From Myxococcales bacterium (GTDB taxonomy: Bacteria > Myxococcota_A > Polyangia > Polyangiales > Ga0077539): a DNA stretch of 64,000 bases. The notes beneath the pieces are model-generated. The model did no database searches. It was not told where the DNA came from and saw nothing but the letters and a program-made list of their open reading frames with translations. The stretch is taken from NCBI GenBank assembly GCA_030652255.1, contig JAUSAZ010000118.1, positions 1-64,000 of the forward strand, read 5' to 3'. A program made the position numbers and the translations under genes. Positions 49,404-58,638 of this stretch are shown here, piece after piece; positions within the stretch are counted from its first letter, which is position 1; every line of letters begins with the position of its first letter.

Positions 49404-50483
49404 TCACGCAGCGTGCCCCGTCCGGCGCTGCTCGCGATCGATCATGCGACGCCCCATGTCGGCGCGACAACAGTGACCTTCGTAGCTGGAGAGGGCGGAG
49501 CGCGCTCGGGTGAGCGGCTTCGACGGGTCCCCGTGGGCCGCCGCGGCGGCCGCGACGTTGGCCTGGAGCACAGCCTGGTGGGAGGCGCGCGTGGGCGGCG
49601 AGCTGGGGGTGCCGCCAAGCGTGGGCCTCGCCAGCCGGTTGTTGCGGGGGTAGTTGTCCTTGCACTGCTTGTACATCGCGGCCTCGGCCTTCTTGCGCCA
49701 GTTGTTGAGGCACGCCGCCGCGGTGTTTCCGCCGATGACCTTGTCCTTCGGGCAGTTGGGCTCGGCGGGCGCCCTCGCGCCGATGGCCGCGGCCTGGCTC
49801 GCCGGGTCGAGGCGGTCGAAGCGCTCCGCCGCGTTGGTGCCGGGCCGGGGGATGGGCGCCGCGGTGGTGGCCTCGAAGCTGTTGGCGAAGTTCTGCTTGT
49901 GGCGGTCGAGCATGGGCTGGGTGCGCGCGTCCTCGTCGCGGCGCCGCTGCTCGGGGGGGTATCCGCCGCCCGGCGTGTTGGGGATGCCGTTGACGCTCCC
50001 CGGGGCGACGTCGGTGCCGTTGCGCGCGCGCTGCGCGGCGCTGTGGGCGTTCTCGTTGATCGTGTGGACGCCGTGCACCGTGGCCGGGTCGGCCGCCCTC
50101 CCCTGGTGCGGCACGCAGGGCGCGAGTCTGGACTCGAAGCCGTCGACGACGGACTCGCACACGTCGTTGCGCCCGCCCTGGGCGCGGAAGTTGGAATCGC
50201 GGATGACGTGCCCCGACTCGCAGTCGGCGAGGAACCTCTCCTGCGGCGTCGGCTGCGGGATGTTGTTGGCCGCGCGCTGGGCGGGCGAGGCCGCGTCCCA
50301 GGCGTTGCACTTCTTGCGCGCGTCGGAGTTGATGTCGGCGACGAAATCGTAGCTCCCGCAGTTGTCGGGGTTGAGCGCGGCCTTGATGAGCAACGCCTGG
50401 CACTTCGCCGAGAAGAACGCGCTGCCGCCGCTCTTCAGGTACAGCGTGAAGACGTGCGGCGGGGGCGTCGGTGCGGGGGGCAT
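49404..50483 (-). CDS. Candidate T6SS effector, Cys/His-containing
   Basis: Protein of 359 residues with no family I can name. It begins with a Pro-rich leader (PPAPTPPPHVF), has twelve or more Cys scattered along its length (KCQAL, NCGSY, KKCNAW, DCESGH, DVCESV, APCVPH, NCPKD, ACLNNW, QCKDNYP, HCCRAD), and a His-containing block GHVIRDSNFRAQGGR followed by VPHQGRA and VHGVHTINENAH that could be a nuclease or metal centre. It is basic overall. The gene follows the DUF4150 tip gene directly with AGGAG before ATG 50483, the position of cargo toxins in such operons. Effector status is inferred from context. Confidence 0.5.
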   Translation of the reverse strand: MPPAPTPPPHVFTLYLKSGGSAFFSAKCQALLIKAALNPDNCGSYDFVADINSDARKKCNAWDAASPAQRAANNIPQPTPQERFLADCESGHVIRDSNFRAQGGRNDVCESVVDGFESRLAPCVPHQGRAADPATVHGVHTINENAHSAAQRARNGTDVAPGSVNGIPNTPGGGYPPEQRRRDEDARTQPMLDRHKQNFANSFEATTAAPIPRPGTNAAERFDRLDPASQAAAIGARAPAEPNCPKDKVIGGNTAAACLNNWRKKAEAAMYKQCKDNYPRNNRLARPTLGGTPSSPPTRASHQAVLQANVAAAAAAHGDPSKPLTRARSALSSYEGHCCRADMGRRMIDREQRRTGHAA

Positions 50484-50510
50484 CTCCGGGTGCTCCTGTC
50501 TCTCGTCGCC

Positions 50511-50888
50511 TCAGCGCGAGTCCCCGAAGCCCGGCGACCCGGTGACCGTCACCGGCCGCCCCTCGAAGTGCACCGTCACCGCGGGCACCGGCAGCGACCA
50601 GCCGAGGCCGCGGTTGACCCCGGGCACGGTGATGTCCTTGGTGAGCGCCACGCCGGCCTCGTTGCCGTTCATGTTGCCGATCTTGCAGAACGAGCTGTGC
50701 ACCTTCTTCCCGTGGATCTCGATGCGGGCGCACTTCACCGACAGGCTGCTCGAGCTGCCCATCAGCGGGTACGGCATCGGCAACGGGCTCGGCGCGGCGG
50801 GCGTGAAGCACATGCACGGCACCACCCCGGTCACCTGGTGCGCGGAGTTCTCGCACACCACATCCATCATCAGCGCGGTCACGCTCAT
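50511..50888 (-). CDS. DUF4150 PAAR-like spike-tip protein (second)
   Basis: Protein of 125 residues of the DUF4150 family: a PLPMPYPLMGSSS segment equivalent to the Pro-rich loop of module A's tip, an N-terminal VVCENSAHQVTGVVPCMCF with metal-ligand-like Cys/His, and a GNMNGNEAGVALTKDI loop. It would cap the VgrG trimer of module B. It lies between a DUF6484-like gene and the candidate effector. Confidence 0.85.
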   Translation of the reverse strand: MSVTALMMDVVCENSAHQVTGVVPCMCFTPAAPSPLPMPYPLMGSSSSLSVKCARIEIHGKKVHSSFCKIGNMNGNEAGVALTKDITVPGVNRGLGWSLPVPAVTVHFEGRPVTVTGSPGFGDSR

Positions 50889-50908
50889 GGGTTCCTACCC
50901 CTCCGTCC

Positions 50909-51412
50909 TTAGTTGAACTTGATCATCGCCGCGAGCGTCTTGGCCACCTCGCGCGCCCGGGTGAGCACCCGGTTGGCGAAGACCTCCACCTCGCCCGGCG
51001 CCACCATCACGAAGGCCCCCGGCGAGCGCAGCACCGCGCGCTCCTCCGCCGTCACCGTGAAGGCCCGCGCCGTGATGGTCACGTCGCCCTCCCGGTCGAC
51101 GGTCAGCGCCCGCGCCGTCTGTAGCGCGCCCACGATCACCGCCGCCTCGCCGAGCTCCAGCACCACCCGCGCGCCCGACGCCTGCGCCGCCGCCACGAGC
51201 GCCACGTCCACCGAGGGGTCGACCGTCGCCAGGGCCTCGGCCCCGCCCGCGCGCACCCGCCAGCCGTCGCCCTCCCGCGCCACCACGACGGCGAGGGCCA
51301 TCGCCGGGGCCACCATCGCCCCGCCGCTCGCGCTCGTCTCCGCCCCGCCGCGCACCGGCGCCGCCGCGTCGGCCGACCGCGCCACCACCCGCTGCTTCAC
51401 GTCTCGCTTCAT
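50909..51412 (-). CDS. T6SS-associated small beta protein (DUF6484/DUF3540-like)
   Basis: Protein of 167 residues. After a basic leader, the middle (MALAVVVAREGDGWRVRAGG ... ARVVLELGEAAVIVGALQ) resembles the DUF6484 module found in T6SS loci. The end (LTVDREGDVTITARAFTVTAEERAVLRSPGAFVMVAPGEVEVFANRVLTRAREVAKTLAAMI) resembles a short VgrG-type beta run plus a helix, as in DUF3540. It therefore looks like the module B equivalent of the DUF3540 gene in module A. ATG 51412 is preferred over GTG 51421 because GGAGG lies eight bases ahead. Confidence 0.6.
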   Translation of the reverse strand: MKRDVKQRVVARSADAAAPVRGGAETSASGGAMVAPAMALAVVVAREGDGWRVRAGGAEALATVDPSVDVALVAAAQASGARVVLELGEAAVIVGALQTARALTVDREGDVTITARAFTVTAEERAVLRSPGAFVMVAPGEVEVFANRVLTRAREVAKTLAAMIKFN

Positions 51413-51439
51413 CGCCGCCACCTCCGCTCTCTCCCGCTC

Positions 51440-54091
51440 TCAGGTCGGCCCGATGGCCGGGTCTGTCACGTCGAGGCCCGCGCTGCCCTCGATGGTGATG
51501 TTCAAGCCTGAGATCACCACGCCGCTGCTGTCGACCACGATCTCCGAGAGCCCGCATTTCAGGGTGATCTTGCCGCCCGCCTCGACCTTCATCCGCGACG
51601 CCGTCACCGCGGCCGCCCCCTTGGCGCTCATGGAGTGTCCGCCGCTGATGGTCTGTCGCACGAGGCCCGCCACGTTGATGGCCATCGCCGCGGTCGCGTC
51701 CAGGCTCAGGCTCGACCCGGTCATCAGCACGTAGCTCCCGGTGAGCTCGGTCTTCGACCCCTTGGTGTTCTCCATCTTCGACCCGGCGGTGAGCTCGATC
51801 TTCGCCGCCCCGACGCTGTCCTTCGCGGTGCCGCCGATGTTGAAGGTCACGCCGTAGGCCGAGTTGATGAGCGCGACCGCCCCGATGCTCTCGGTCACGT
51901 CGCCGTTCACCACGGTGCCCCAGATGCCCGCCCCCGCGCCGCCCGCCGTGTTGCTCGCGCTCGCGTTCTCGCCCCCCGCGCCGCCCTCCCCGCCGCCGCC
52001 GCCGCCGCCGGGCGGCATCGACCCGTTGGCGATGGCCGCCGAGGTGCCCGCGGCGTCCTGGGCGGCCTGTGCGCCCGCAGGCGTGTCGGCGCCCGCCACG
52101 CCGTGGTGCCCCTCCGCCGCGAGCGCGGCGCCCGGCGACTGCAACAGCCCCGCGGCCGGTCCCGCTAGGTGCATCACCGGCCCCATCGCCGTGCGCGCGC
52201 GGGCCAGCGCCGGGAGCATCGGCCCCAGCAGGGCCCCCTGGGCCCGCGACGCCGCCGCGGAGGCCACGCCCTTGGCCGCCGCCACGGCCTCGCGCTGGAT
52301 GATCTCCAGCACCGCCGCGCCGGGCGAGCCCACCTTCAGGTTCTCCATCGCGCCGACGGAGAGGCTCATCGCGCCGACGACCTCCTCGGTCGCGCTCTGG
52401 TCGACCCCGACCGTGCGGTTGGCCCCGACGCTCACGCTGTGGTCGCCCACCACCGTGCCCGAGTCGGAGCCTTCGACGGACACGCTCTCGTTGCCCGACA
52501 CCGCCGCGCTGCGCCGCCCGACGACGGTGCGCGTGGCGTTGGACCCGACGTTGAGCATCCGGTTGTTGGCCACCACGACGTTGATGTCCCGGCCGCCGTT
52601 GATGGCCACCCGCTGCGCCCCGGCGCTGTCGTCGAGGGCGACCTCGTTGGTCGCGCCGCGGCCGGGCAGCGAGTACGACTTGTGGCCGGTCACCATCTTC
52701 TGATCGGGCAGCGGATACGACGGCGGAAAGAGCGCGTTGTAGACCTGTCCGAAGCACACCGGCCGGTCGGGGTCGCCGTCGAGAAACTCCACCAGCACCT
52801 CCCACCCGATGCGAGGGATGGCCACCGACCCGGTGGTGTGCGCCTGCGACACCCGCACCCAGCAGGTGGTGTGCTCGTCCGACCTCCCCTCGCGGTCCCA
52901 GTGGAACTGCAGCTTCACCCGACCGAGCGGGTCGCAGTAGATCTCCTGCCCCGACGGGCCGCACACCCGCGCCGTCTGTAGCCCCACCACCCGCGGCCAT
53001 GGGGTGCGCCGCGGCGTGCGGAAGGGCTTCGCGCGAGGCATGAGCTCCAGGGTGAGCAGACACGTCGGGTCACCCCGGTCGACCAGCTCGCCGTCGCCCG
53101 TCTCCGCGTCGACGCGCACGTGCAGCCGCTGACCGACCACCATCCACCCGGCGTCGTCCGTCGGGTGCCCCACCACCTGGATCCAGCGCCCGGTGCAGAG
53201 CGTGAGGGCGTTGGTGTCGGCGACCACCACGTCGTGCGCGACCCGCAGCGACTCCAGGGTGTCCTGCGCGCGGCGCTGCCCCACCGGGCGGTCGTCGTAG
53301 TGGCCCGGCTGCTCGTACCACTCCAGCGCCCCGGCGGCGTCCGGGTCCGCCGCGGACGCGAACATCTCCTCGGAGGGGTGCTCGCGGTCGTAGTCGTTCA
53401 TCGCCACGCTCGCGGGCGTGAGGGCCCCGCGGCGGTGCCAGTTCCAACAGCGCACCCCGCGCCCGTGGAGGGCCACGTCGGGCACGAAGGCCACCTCGTC
53501 GGGCGTGTTGCGCGGCGCCGTCGGGGTCTGGTCGCCGAAGACCATCACCACCCCGTCGGGCCCGTGCTCGAACGCAAACCAGATCCCCTCCTCCTCCAGC
53601 AGCCGCTGCACGAAGGCCAGGTCGCTCTCGTCGTACTGCACGCAGTACCCCCGCGGGGGATAGGTGCGCCCGAGGCCCCAGCGGGTCTCCGCCTCCGGCA
53701 CGCCCGCGTCCGTCAGCACCCGCCGGACGATGTCCGGCACGTCGAGGTCCTGGTGGATGCGAAACCCGTGGCGCCACGACAGCACCGCCGCGCGGGGCAC
53801 CACCGTCACCCGGCAGCGCACCATCCAGGACACCTCGTCCGAGGCCTCCAGCGCCACCATCTCCAGGGCCTCGATCTCCCCGCCCACGTAGCGCTCGCGC
53901 TCGTCGTCGTCGGTGATCGTCACCAGCACCGTCGACCCGGTGGCCCGCGTCGACGCCACCTCGTCGGCGCTCAGGTCGACCTCGTAGCGGTACAGCGCCC
54001 CGAGGCGCTCCTCCCCGCGCACCGCGTGGACCGTCGTGCGCCCCGGGAAGGCGCTGCTCGTCAGGCTCGCTCTCAGCCGCTGCGTGCTCAT
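51440..54091 (-). CDS. vgrG: T6SS spike protein VgrG with Ala/Gly-rich insertion in the needle
   Basis: Protein of 883 residues, the longest of the four VgrG proteins here. It has the gp27-like half with the classic GYCVQYDESDLAFVQRLLEEEGIWFAFEHG, the OB-fold (GQEIYCDPLGRVKLQFHWDREG ... CWVRVSQ ... GWEVLVEFLDGDPDRPVCFGQVYNA) and a beta-helix of NRMLNVGSNATRTVVGRRSAAVSGNES type. The needle is interrupted at about residues 591-722 by an Ala-rich, partly amphipathic helical stretch (GALLGPMLPALARARTAMG ...) and a Gly-rich linker with seven consecutive Gly. The beta-helix then resumes (SIGAVALINSAYGVTFNIGG). The insertion could be a flexible arm, a membrane-active segment or an effector-docking site. 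Two bases separate it from the upstream vgrG. Confidence 0.93.
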   Translation of the reverse strand: MSTQRLRASLTSSAFPGRTTVHAVRGEERLGALYRYEVDLSADEVASTRATGSTVLVTITDDDERERYVGGEIEALEMVALEASDEVSWMVRCRVTVVPRAAVLSWRHGFRIHQDLDVPDIVRRVLTDAGVPEAETRWGLGRTYPPRGYCVQYDESDLAFVQRLLEEEGIWFAFEHGPDGVVMVFGDQTPTAPRNTPDEVAFVPDVALHGRGVRCWNWHRRGALTPASVAMNDYDREHPSEEMFASAADPDAAGALEWYEQPGHYDDRPVGQRRAQDTLESLRVAHDVVVADTNALTLCTGRWIQVVGHPTDDAGWMVVGQRLHVRVDAETGDGELVDRGDPTCLLTLELMPRAKPFRTPRRTPWPRVVGLQTARVCGPSGQEIYCDPLGRVKLQFHWDREGRSDEHTTCWVRVSQAHTTGSVAIPRIGWEVLVEFLDGDPDRPVCFGQVYNALFPPSYPLPDQKMVTGHKSYSLPGRGATNEVALDDSAGAQRVAINGGRDINVVVANNRMLNVGSNATRTVVGRRSAAVSGNESVSVEGSDSGTVVGDHSVSVGANRTVGVDQSATEEVVGAMSLSVGAMENLKVGSPGAAVLEIIQREAVAAAKGVASAAASRAQGALLGPMLPALARARTAMGPVMHLAGPAAGLLQSPGAALAAEGHHGVAGADTPAGAQAAQDAAGTSAAIANGSMPPGGGGGGGEGGAGGENASASNTAGGAGAGIWGTVVNGDVTESIGAVALINSAYGVTFNIGGTAKDSVGAAKIELTAGSKMENTKGSKTELTGSYVLMTGSSLSLDATAAMAINVAGLVRQTISGGHSMSAKGAAAVTASRMKVEAGGKITLKCGLSEIVVDSSGVVISGLNITIEGSAGLDVTDPAIGPT

Positions 54092-54092
54092 C

Positions 54093-56312
54093 TCAGTTGC
54101 TCCGGTGCAGCACCTGGCCGAGCGTCTTGGCGCCCGTCAGGTCGACCTTGGCGGCCTTGATGGAGATGTTGCCCGACGACGACAGCTTGATCACGCACGC
54201 CCCCGCCAGCACCGTGAGGCTGCTCTTCGCCTCGATCACCGCGTCCGCGGCCTTCACGCTCACCCCACCGCCCGCGCTCAGCGCCAGCGCCCCGCCCGCC
54301 GTGTCCGTCCGGCTGCCGCCGCACTTGATCACCTCCGCCGCGGCCGTCTCGGTGTACGCCGCCGAGCAGCTCACCGACACCTGCTTCGCGCGGATGAGCT
54401 CCACCGCCCCCACCAGGAGCCGCCGCGAGCCGCCCGCGTCGCTGGTGTTGGAGCGCCCGCACACCTGGATGAGCGCCGCGCCCACGGTGGTCGTGGCGTC
54501 GCCCACCACGTTGCGGTTGAAGCCCGCGATGGCGGTGATGCACTGCATCCCCCCGACGGTGCGCGAGAGCGAGCCCTGCACCTGCTCGGAGAGGTCGCCG
54601 CCGACGGTGACCATGCGCGCCGCGCCGATGGTGGTGCTCGCGCTGCCGCCGACGTTCTCCCCGAGCGAGCCGCCCACGTTGAGCGACTGCGACCCGCCCA
54701 CGCTCAGCGACCGGGCGCCGCCCACCTGCCGCTGGTGCACCGTGCCCACGCTCATCGTGTGGTCGCCGCCGATGGTCACCGACTCGTCGTGGTCGGTGTG
54801 CCAGGTGGCGTCGTGCTCGATGGACACGGTCATGTCCTTCGAGGCGTTGAGGAAGATCTCCTCGGCCCCCGCGCCGTCGTCGAAGCGCAGCTCGTTGGAG
54901 CCAGGGCCTCCCCCGGTCGTCGCGGTCTGCACCGCCGTGCGCGCGGCGTTGTCGGGCAGCGCGTAGGGCACCGCCAGCTCCACGTTGTAGACGTGCCCGC
55001 TCACGAAGGGCCGGTCGCGCTCGCCCAGCTCGTGGTCGACGATCACCTCGAAGTCCTTGCGCGGGTGCATCATCGCGCCGCCCAGCATCGCCTGCCCCAC
55101 CCGCAGCCAGGTCGAGCTCCGGTCGTCCGTGGGGCGCGTGCGGTCCCACGGGAAGCGCACCTTCACCCGGCCGAAGTCGTCGGTGTGGATCTCCTCCCCC
55201 GAGGCGGTGGTCACCCAGGCCACCACCGGCCCGCTCGCCTCCTTCGCGGGCGCCGCCCCGTCGGGCCGCCACGCCGCCGCGCGGGCCTTCGCCTCCCAGC
55301 GGCACACGTGGCTCGCCTCGGAGACCCCGTCGCGCGTCGTCACCGCGCCCTCGTGCCGGGTCGAGGTCACCACCAGCTCGCCGTTGATCGCGGCCCGCGG
55401 GTGACCCTCCACCGCGAAGCGCCGGCCGGGCTCCAGCAGGTAGCAGTCGCTCTCGCCCGACACCCGGTGACAGCGCGCCCGCAGGCGCTCGAGCGCGGCC
55501 TGCGCCCGGCGCCGACCCTCCGCCGCCTCGGTGTACCCGCCCGGGTGGTCGTAGTGCTCGTGGCCGGCGTCGCGGGGCGCGCGGGCCTCCGCGGTGAGGT
55601 CGAGCGAGGGGCGGGCGAGGTCGTAGTCGCGCCGCACCACCCCCTCGAAGGACACCGCGCGGGACTCGCGCACGGCCCACACGACGTTCTCCGAGAGCTG
55701 CGTCGCGTCGCGGTCGAGGAGGGTCTCCACGCCCTCCATCGGCGCCGCGCCGTGGTCGTCGTCGAAGAACACCACGGTGTCCTCGGACTCCTCGTGGCGC
55801 ACCGCGAAGCCGATGCCCTCGTCCTGCAAGAGCCGGCGCACGAAGTCCCAGTCGGTCTCGTCGTACTGCACCACGTACGCGCGCGGCGACGGCGCGCGGG
55901 TGAGCATCCACCGCGCCATCTCCCCGAGGCCCTGCGCGTCGAGCACCGCCTGCACGATGTCCTTCACCGACTTCTTCTGGAAGATCCGGCTGTCCCGCGC
56001 GTGCTTCAGCGTGAGCGCCCTCGCGCCCAGCAGCACCCGCAGCGAGCCCCGCCCGTCGACGTCGCGCACCGTCGTCTCGGCCTCCAGCACCACGCCGTGG
56101 AACCACCGCCCCGCGTCGCGGTCGGCGCTCACCCGCAGCGCGCCCTTCTTCCCCACGAGGGCGCAGGCGTCCACCGGCTCGGTCACCCCCACCACGACCT
56201 CCGCCGTCGAGCCCTCGGAGAGCGCCTCGCTCACCGCGAAGCGCATCACCGACGTGGGCGCCGTGAGCCCGTCGATCTCCAGCGCGAAGGCCATCCCCGG
56301 TGCGGTCGGCAT
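54093..56312 (-). CDS. vgrG: T6SS spike protein VgrG (second of three)
   Basis: Protein of 739 residues: gp27-like half with AYVVQYDETDWDFVRRLLQDEGIGFAVRHEE, OB-fold with GEEIHTDDFGRVKVRFPWDRTRPTDDRSSTWLRVGQ, and a beta-helix needle of loose octads (MSVGTVHQRQVGGARSLSVGGSQSLNVGGSLGENVGGS). The needle continues to GVSVKAADAVIEAKSSLTVLAGACVIKLSSSGNISIKAAKVDL. The gp27 half is clearly diverged from its two neighbours, so the trio is not a recent duplication. Start ATG 56312. The stop is two bases before the next vgrG start, so the three are one transcription unit. Confidence 0.92.
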   Translation of the reverse strand: MPTAPGMAFALEIDGLTAPTSVMRFAVSEALSEGSTAEVVVGVTEPVDACALVGKKGALRVSADRDAGRWFHGVVLEAETTVRDVDGRGSLRVLLGARALTLKHARDSRIFQKKSVKDIVQAVLDAQGLGEMARWMLTRAPSPRAYVVQYDETDWDFVRRLLQDEGIGFAVRHEESEDTVVFFDDDHGAAPMEGVETLLDRDATQLSENVVWAVRESRAVSFEGVVRRDYDLARPSLDLTAEARAPRDAGHEHYDHPGGYTEAAEGRRRAQAALERLRARCHRVSGESDCYLLEPGRRFAVEGHPRAAINGELVVTSTRHEGAVTTRDGVSEASHVCRWEAKARAAAWRPDGAAPAKEASGPVVAWVTTASGEEIHTDDFGRVKVRFPWDRTRPTDDRSSTWLRVGQAMLGGAMMHPRKDFEVIVDHELGERDRPFVSGHVYNVELAVPYALPDNAARTAVQTATTGGGPGSNELRFDDGAGAEEIFLNASKDMTVSIEHDATWHTDHDESVTIGGDHTMSVGTVHQRQVGGARSLSVGGSQSLNVGGSLGENVGGSASTTIGAARMVTVGGDLSEQVQGSLSRTVGGMQCITAIAGFNRNVVGDATTTVGAALIQVCGRSNTSDAGGSRRLLVGAVELIRAKQVSVSCSAAYTETAAAEVIKCGGSRTDTAGGALALSAGGGVSVKAADAVIEAKSSLTVLAGACVIKLSSSGNISIKAAKVDLTGAKTLGQVLHRSN

Positions 56313-56329
56313 CGCCGTGTCTCTCCCTC

Positions 56330-58549
56330 TCAGCCCTTGTAGTTGATGCGGCCCTTGAGGGTGATCGACGCGGTGCCCTTCACCGCGAGCGACGGACCCT
56401 CGAAGCTCACCTTGCCACCACGCGCGACGAGCTTCCCCCCGCCCGCGGAGAGCGTGAGCCCGCCCGGCACCGTGATGACCACCGCCCGCGCCCCGAGCGT
56501 GAAGGCCCCGCCGCACTTGGACACGTACGGCCCGCCCACGGTGATGGCCATCGCCCCCTCGGCGTTGGCCGTGATGTCCCCGCCGATCTTCTCCAGCACC
56601 GCGCCGGTCACCAGGGTCTTGCTGCCGCCGATGGCCTCGGTGTGGCCCTTCGCCGTCACCTCGATGCGCGCCCCGCCGATGGACTCCTCGCGCGAGCCCC
56701 CGACGGACTCCGAGATCACCGTCGCGCTGTTGACCATCTGCACCGCCCCGACGGTGCGCGTCGCGCTGCCGTTGAAGGTCTCGCTCACCTTGTTGGCGAG
56801 CACCATCATCATCCCGCCGACGCTCTCCGTGCGCGAGCCGTTGACGGTGATCGCCTGGTTCTTGGTGACCTTCCAGGTGTCCGTCGCGCCGATGGAGACG
56901 GTGCGCGACGCGTTGGTCTCGAGCGCCTCGTCTCCCACCACGCTGCTGGTCTGGTTGCCCGCCACGGTGACCGTCTCGCTGGCCTTTACGCTCGCCGTGC
57001 GGGTGAGCGTCACCTGCTCGGTCGCGTTGGCCGTCACCCGCTCGCTGAGGTCGTGCGCGGCGTGCAGCGCAAAATCCCGGCTGGCGTGCACGAAGAACAT
57101 CATCCCCCCGTTGCCGTCCTGGAGCCGCACCTCGTTGGTGCCCGCGCCGCCAGGGTAGGTCGAGGTCTGCCACGCGCCCTGGGTCTTCTCCGCGGGCAGC
57201 GCGTAGGGCGGCATGGTCTCCTGGTTGAAGAGCTTCTGGAGCACCACGGGCCGGTCGGGGTCGCCGTTCTCGAAGCCCACGTCGACCTCCCAGCCCACCC
57301 GCGGGACCATCATCGCGCCCGCGGTGTTGGCCTGCTGCACCCTCATCCAGCAGGTGGCCCGGTCGTCGACGGCCCCTTCGCGGTCCCAGTAGAAGTGCAC
57401 CTTCACGCGGCCCTGCGCGTCGACGTGGATCTCCTCGCCCGGCGGCCCGGCGATCACCGCGCACTCCTTGCCCGCCACCCGCGGCCGGGGCGTCACCCTC
57501 ATGGAGCGGTATGGCACGCTCGCGGGGATCGCCTCGAAGCGCACCTGGAGGCTCTGCCGCGCGTCGGCGTCGGGGTGCCTCGCGGGGTCGCGGAAGTGGA
57601 GCTGCGTGCGGGTGAGCAGCCACGGCTGGCACAGGTGCTCGGGGCGCGCGCCCGCGAGCGTGAAGCGACGGCCCGGCGCGAGGCGCAGGCAGTTGGAGCG
57701 GCCGCGCAGCACGTCGCGGTGGGCGGTCTGGGCCTCGCGGCGGTCGCGGGCGCGCCGGCCGCCGTCGCGGTTGTCGGCGAAGCCGCCGGGGTACTCGTGG
57801 CGGAAGCGCGTGGGCCCCTCCTCGCCGCGCGCCTCGGCCTCGAGCACCCGCGCGGGGTTCTCCTGGTTCCAGTCGTTGGCGAGGTGCACGTCCGCGCGCA
57901 GCCGCGAGGTGAACACCAGGTCGGTCACGTGCTCGCGGGCGCCGTGCTCGTCCTTGGAGAAGGTGAGCTCGGAGGCGCCGTCGAGGTCCGAGAAGGCCGC
58001 GTCGCTGTCGCCGAGGCGCAGCACGTGCTGCCCCGGCGCGTGCTCGAAGGCGTAGAAGATCCCCTCGTCTTCGAGGAGGCGCGACACGAAGTCGAGCTCG
58101 GTCTCGCGGTACTGCACGCAGTACGCGCGCGTCGGGTACGGGCGGGTGACGGCCCACGCCACGACCTCGTCGTCGAGGCCCGCGTCGCGCAGCACCCTGC
58201 GCACCACGCCGACCACGTCGAGGTCCTGGAAGATCCGGCTGCGGCGGCGGTAGCCCAGCCCCGAGAGGCGCGGCCGGAGCGTGAGGTGGTAGACCCAGCG
58301 GCCGTCGAGCCCGCCGCCGAAGGAGGCCTCCTCGATGACGCCGTGCCATGCGCGCGGCTCGGAGTCGGCCTCGGCGAGGAAGACCGTCGCGCCGCTCCAG
58401 AGCAGGGCCTCGAGGTCGGCGTCGGGCGTGTCGAGCGCGACCTCGGCGACGATGGTGAAGGGCCGGGAGATGGCCGCGTCCACGCGGAGGTCCCACACCT
58501 CGCCGCCCACGTCCTGCGCGTCGAACTCGATCCAGCTCCGCCCGTGCAT
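56330..58549 (-). CDS. vgrG: T6SS spike protein VgrG (first of three)
   Basis: First gene of the 12-gene operon. Protein of 739 residues: gp27-like half with RAYCVQYRETELDFVSRLLEDEGIFYAFEHA, OB-fold with GEEIHVDAQGRVKVHFYWDREGAVDDRATCWMRVQQ and GWEVDVGFENGDPDRPVVLQKLFN, then an octad needle (RTASVKASETVTVAGNQTSSVVGDEALETNASRTVSIGAT) and the terminal KGTASITLKGRINYKG. ATG 58549 is preferred; ATG 58618 would add 23 Gly/Arg-rich residues that run into the divergent promoter gap. It equals the second vgrG exactly in length while differing in sequence, probably by chance. Confidence 0.92.
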   Translation of the reverse strand: MHGRSWIEFDAQDVGGEVWDLRVDAAISRPFTIVAEVALDTPDADLEALLWSGATVFLAEADSEPRAWHGVIEEASFGGGLDGRWVYHLTLRPRLSGLGYRRRSRIFQDLDVVGVVRRVLRDAGLDDEVVAWAVTRPYPTRAYCVQYRETELDFVSRLLEDEGIFYAFEHAPGQHVLRLGDSDAAFSDLDGASELTFSKDEHGAREHVTDLVFTSRLRADVHLANDWNQENPARVLEAEARGEEGPTRFRHEYPGGFADNRDGGRRARDRREAQTAHRDVLRGRSNCLRLAPGRRFTLAGARPEHLCQPWLLTRTQLHFRDPARHPDADARQSLQVRFEAIPASVPYRSMRVTPRPRVAGKECAVIAGPPGEEIHVDAQGRVKVHFYWDREGAVDDRATCWMRVQQANTAGAMMVPRVGWEVDVGFENGDPDRPVVLQKLFNQETMPPYALPAEKTQGAWQTSTYPGGAGTNEVRLQDGNGGMMFFVHASRDFALHAAHDLSERVTANATEQVTLTRTASVKASETVTVAGNQTSSVVGDEALETNASRTVSIGATDTWKVTKNQAITVNGSRTESVGGMMMVLANKVSETFNGSATRTVGAVQMVNSATVISESVGGSREESIGGARIEVTAKGHTEAIGGSKTLVTGAVLEKIGGDITANAEGAMAITVGGPYVSKCGGAFTLGARAVVITVPGGLTLSAGGGKLVARGGKVSFEGPSLAVKGTASITLKGRINYKG

Positions 58550-58638
58550 GCGGGGGGTTGTACCACCCGCCCCGCCGGCCCGCCGCCCCCCCTCCGGGAC
58601 CCTTGCCAGCCTGGCCATGATGCCGTGAACCTCACCCG
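58550..58638. other. Divergent promoter gap of T6SS module B
   Basis: This 89-bp gap separates the triple-vgrG operon (minus) from the two plus-strand genes that follow. It contains C- and G-runs and no promoter motif I can name. Both directions must be driven from here unless the upstream ATG at 58618 is used. Confidence 0.35.

Noticed and set aside
54093..58496. Possible double VgrG fusion of 1467 codons
   Set aside because: The upstream half is an out-of-frame read of the first vgrG; the real second gene starts at ATG 56312.
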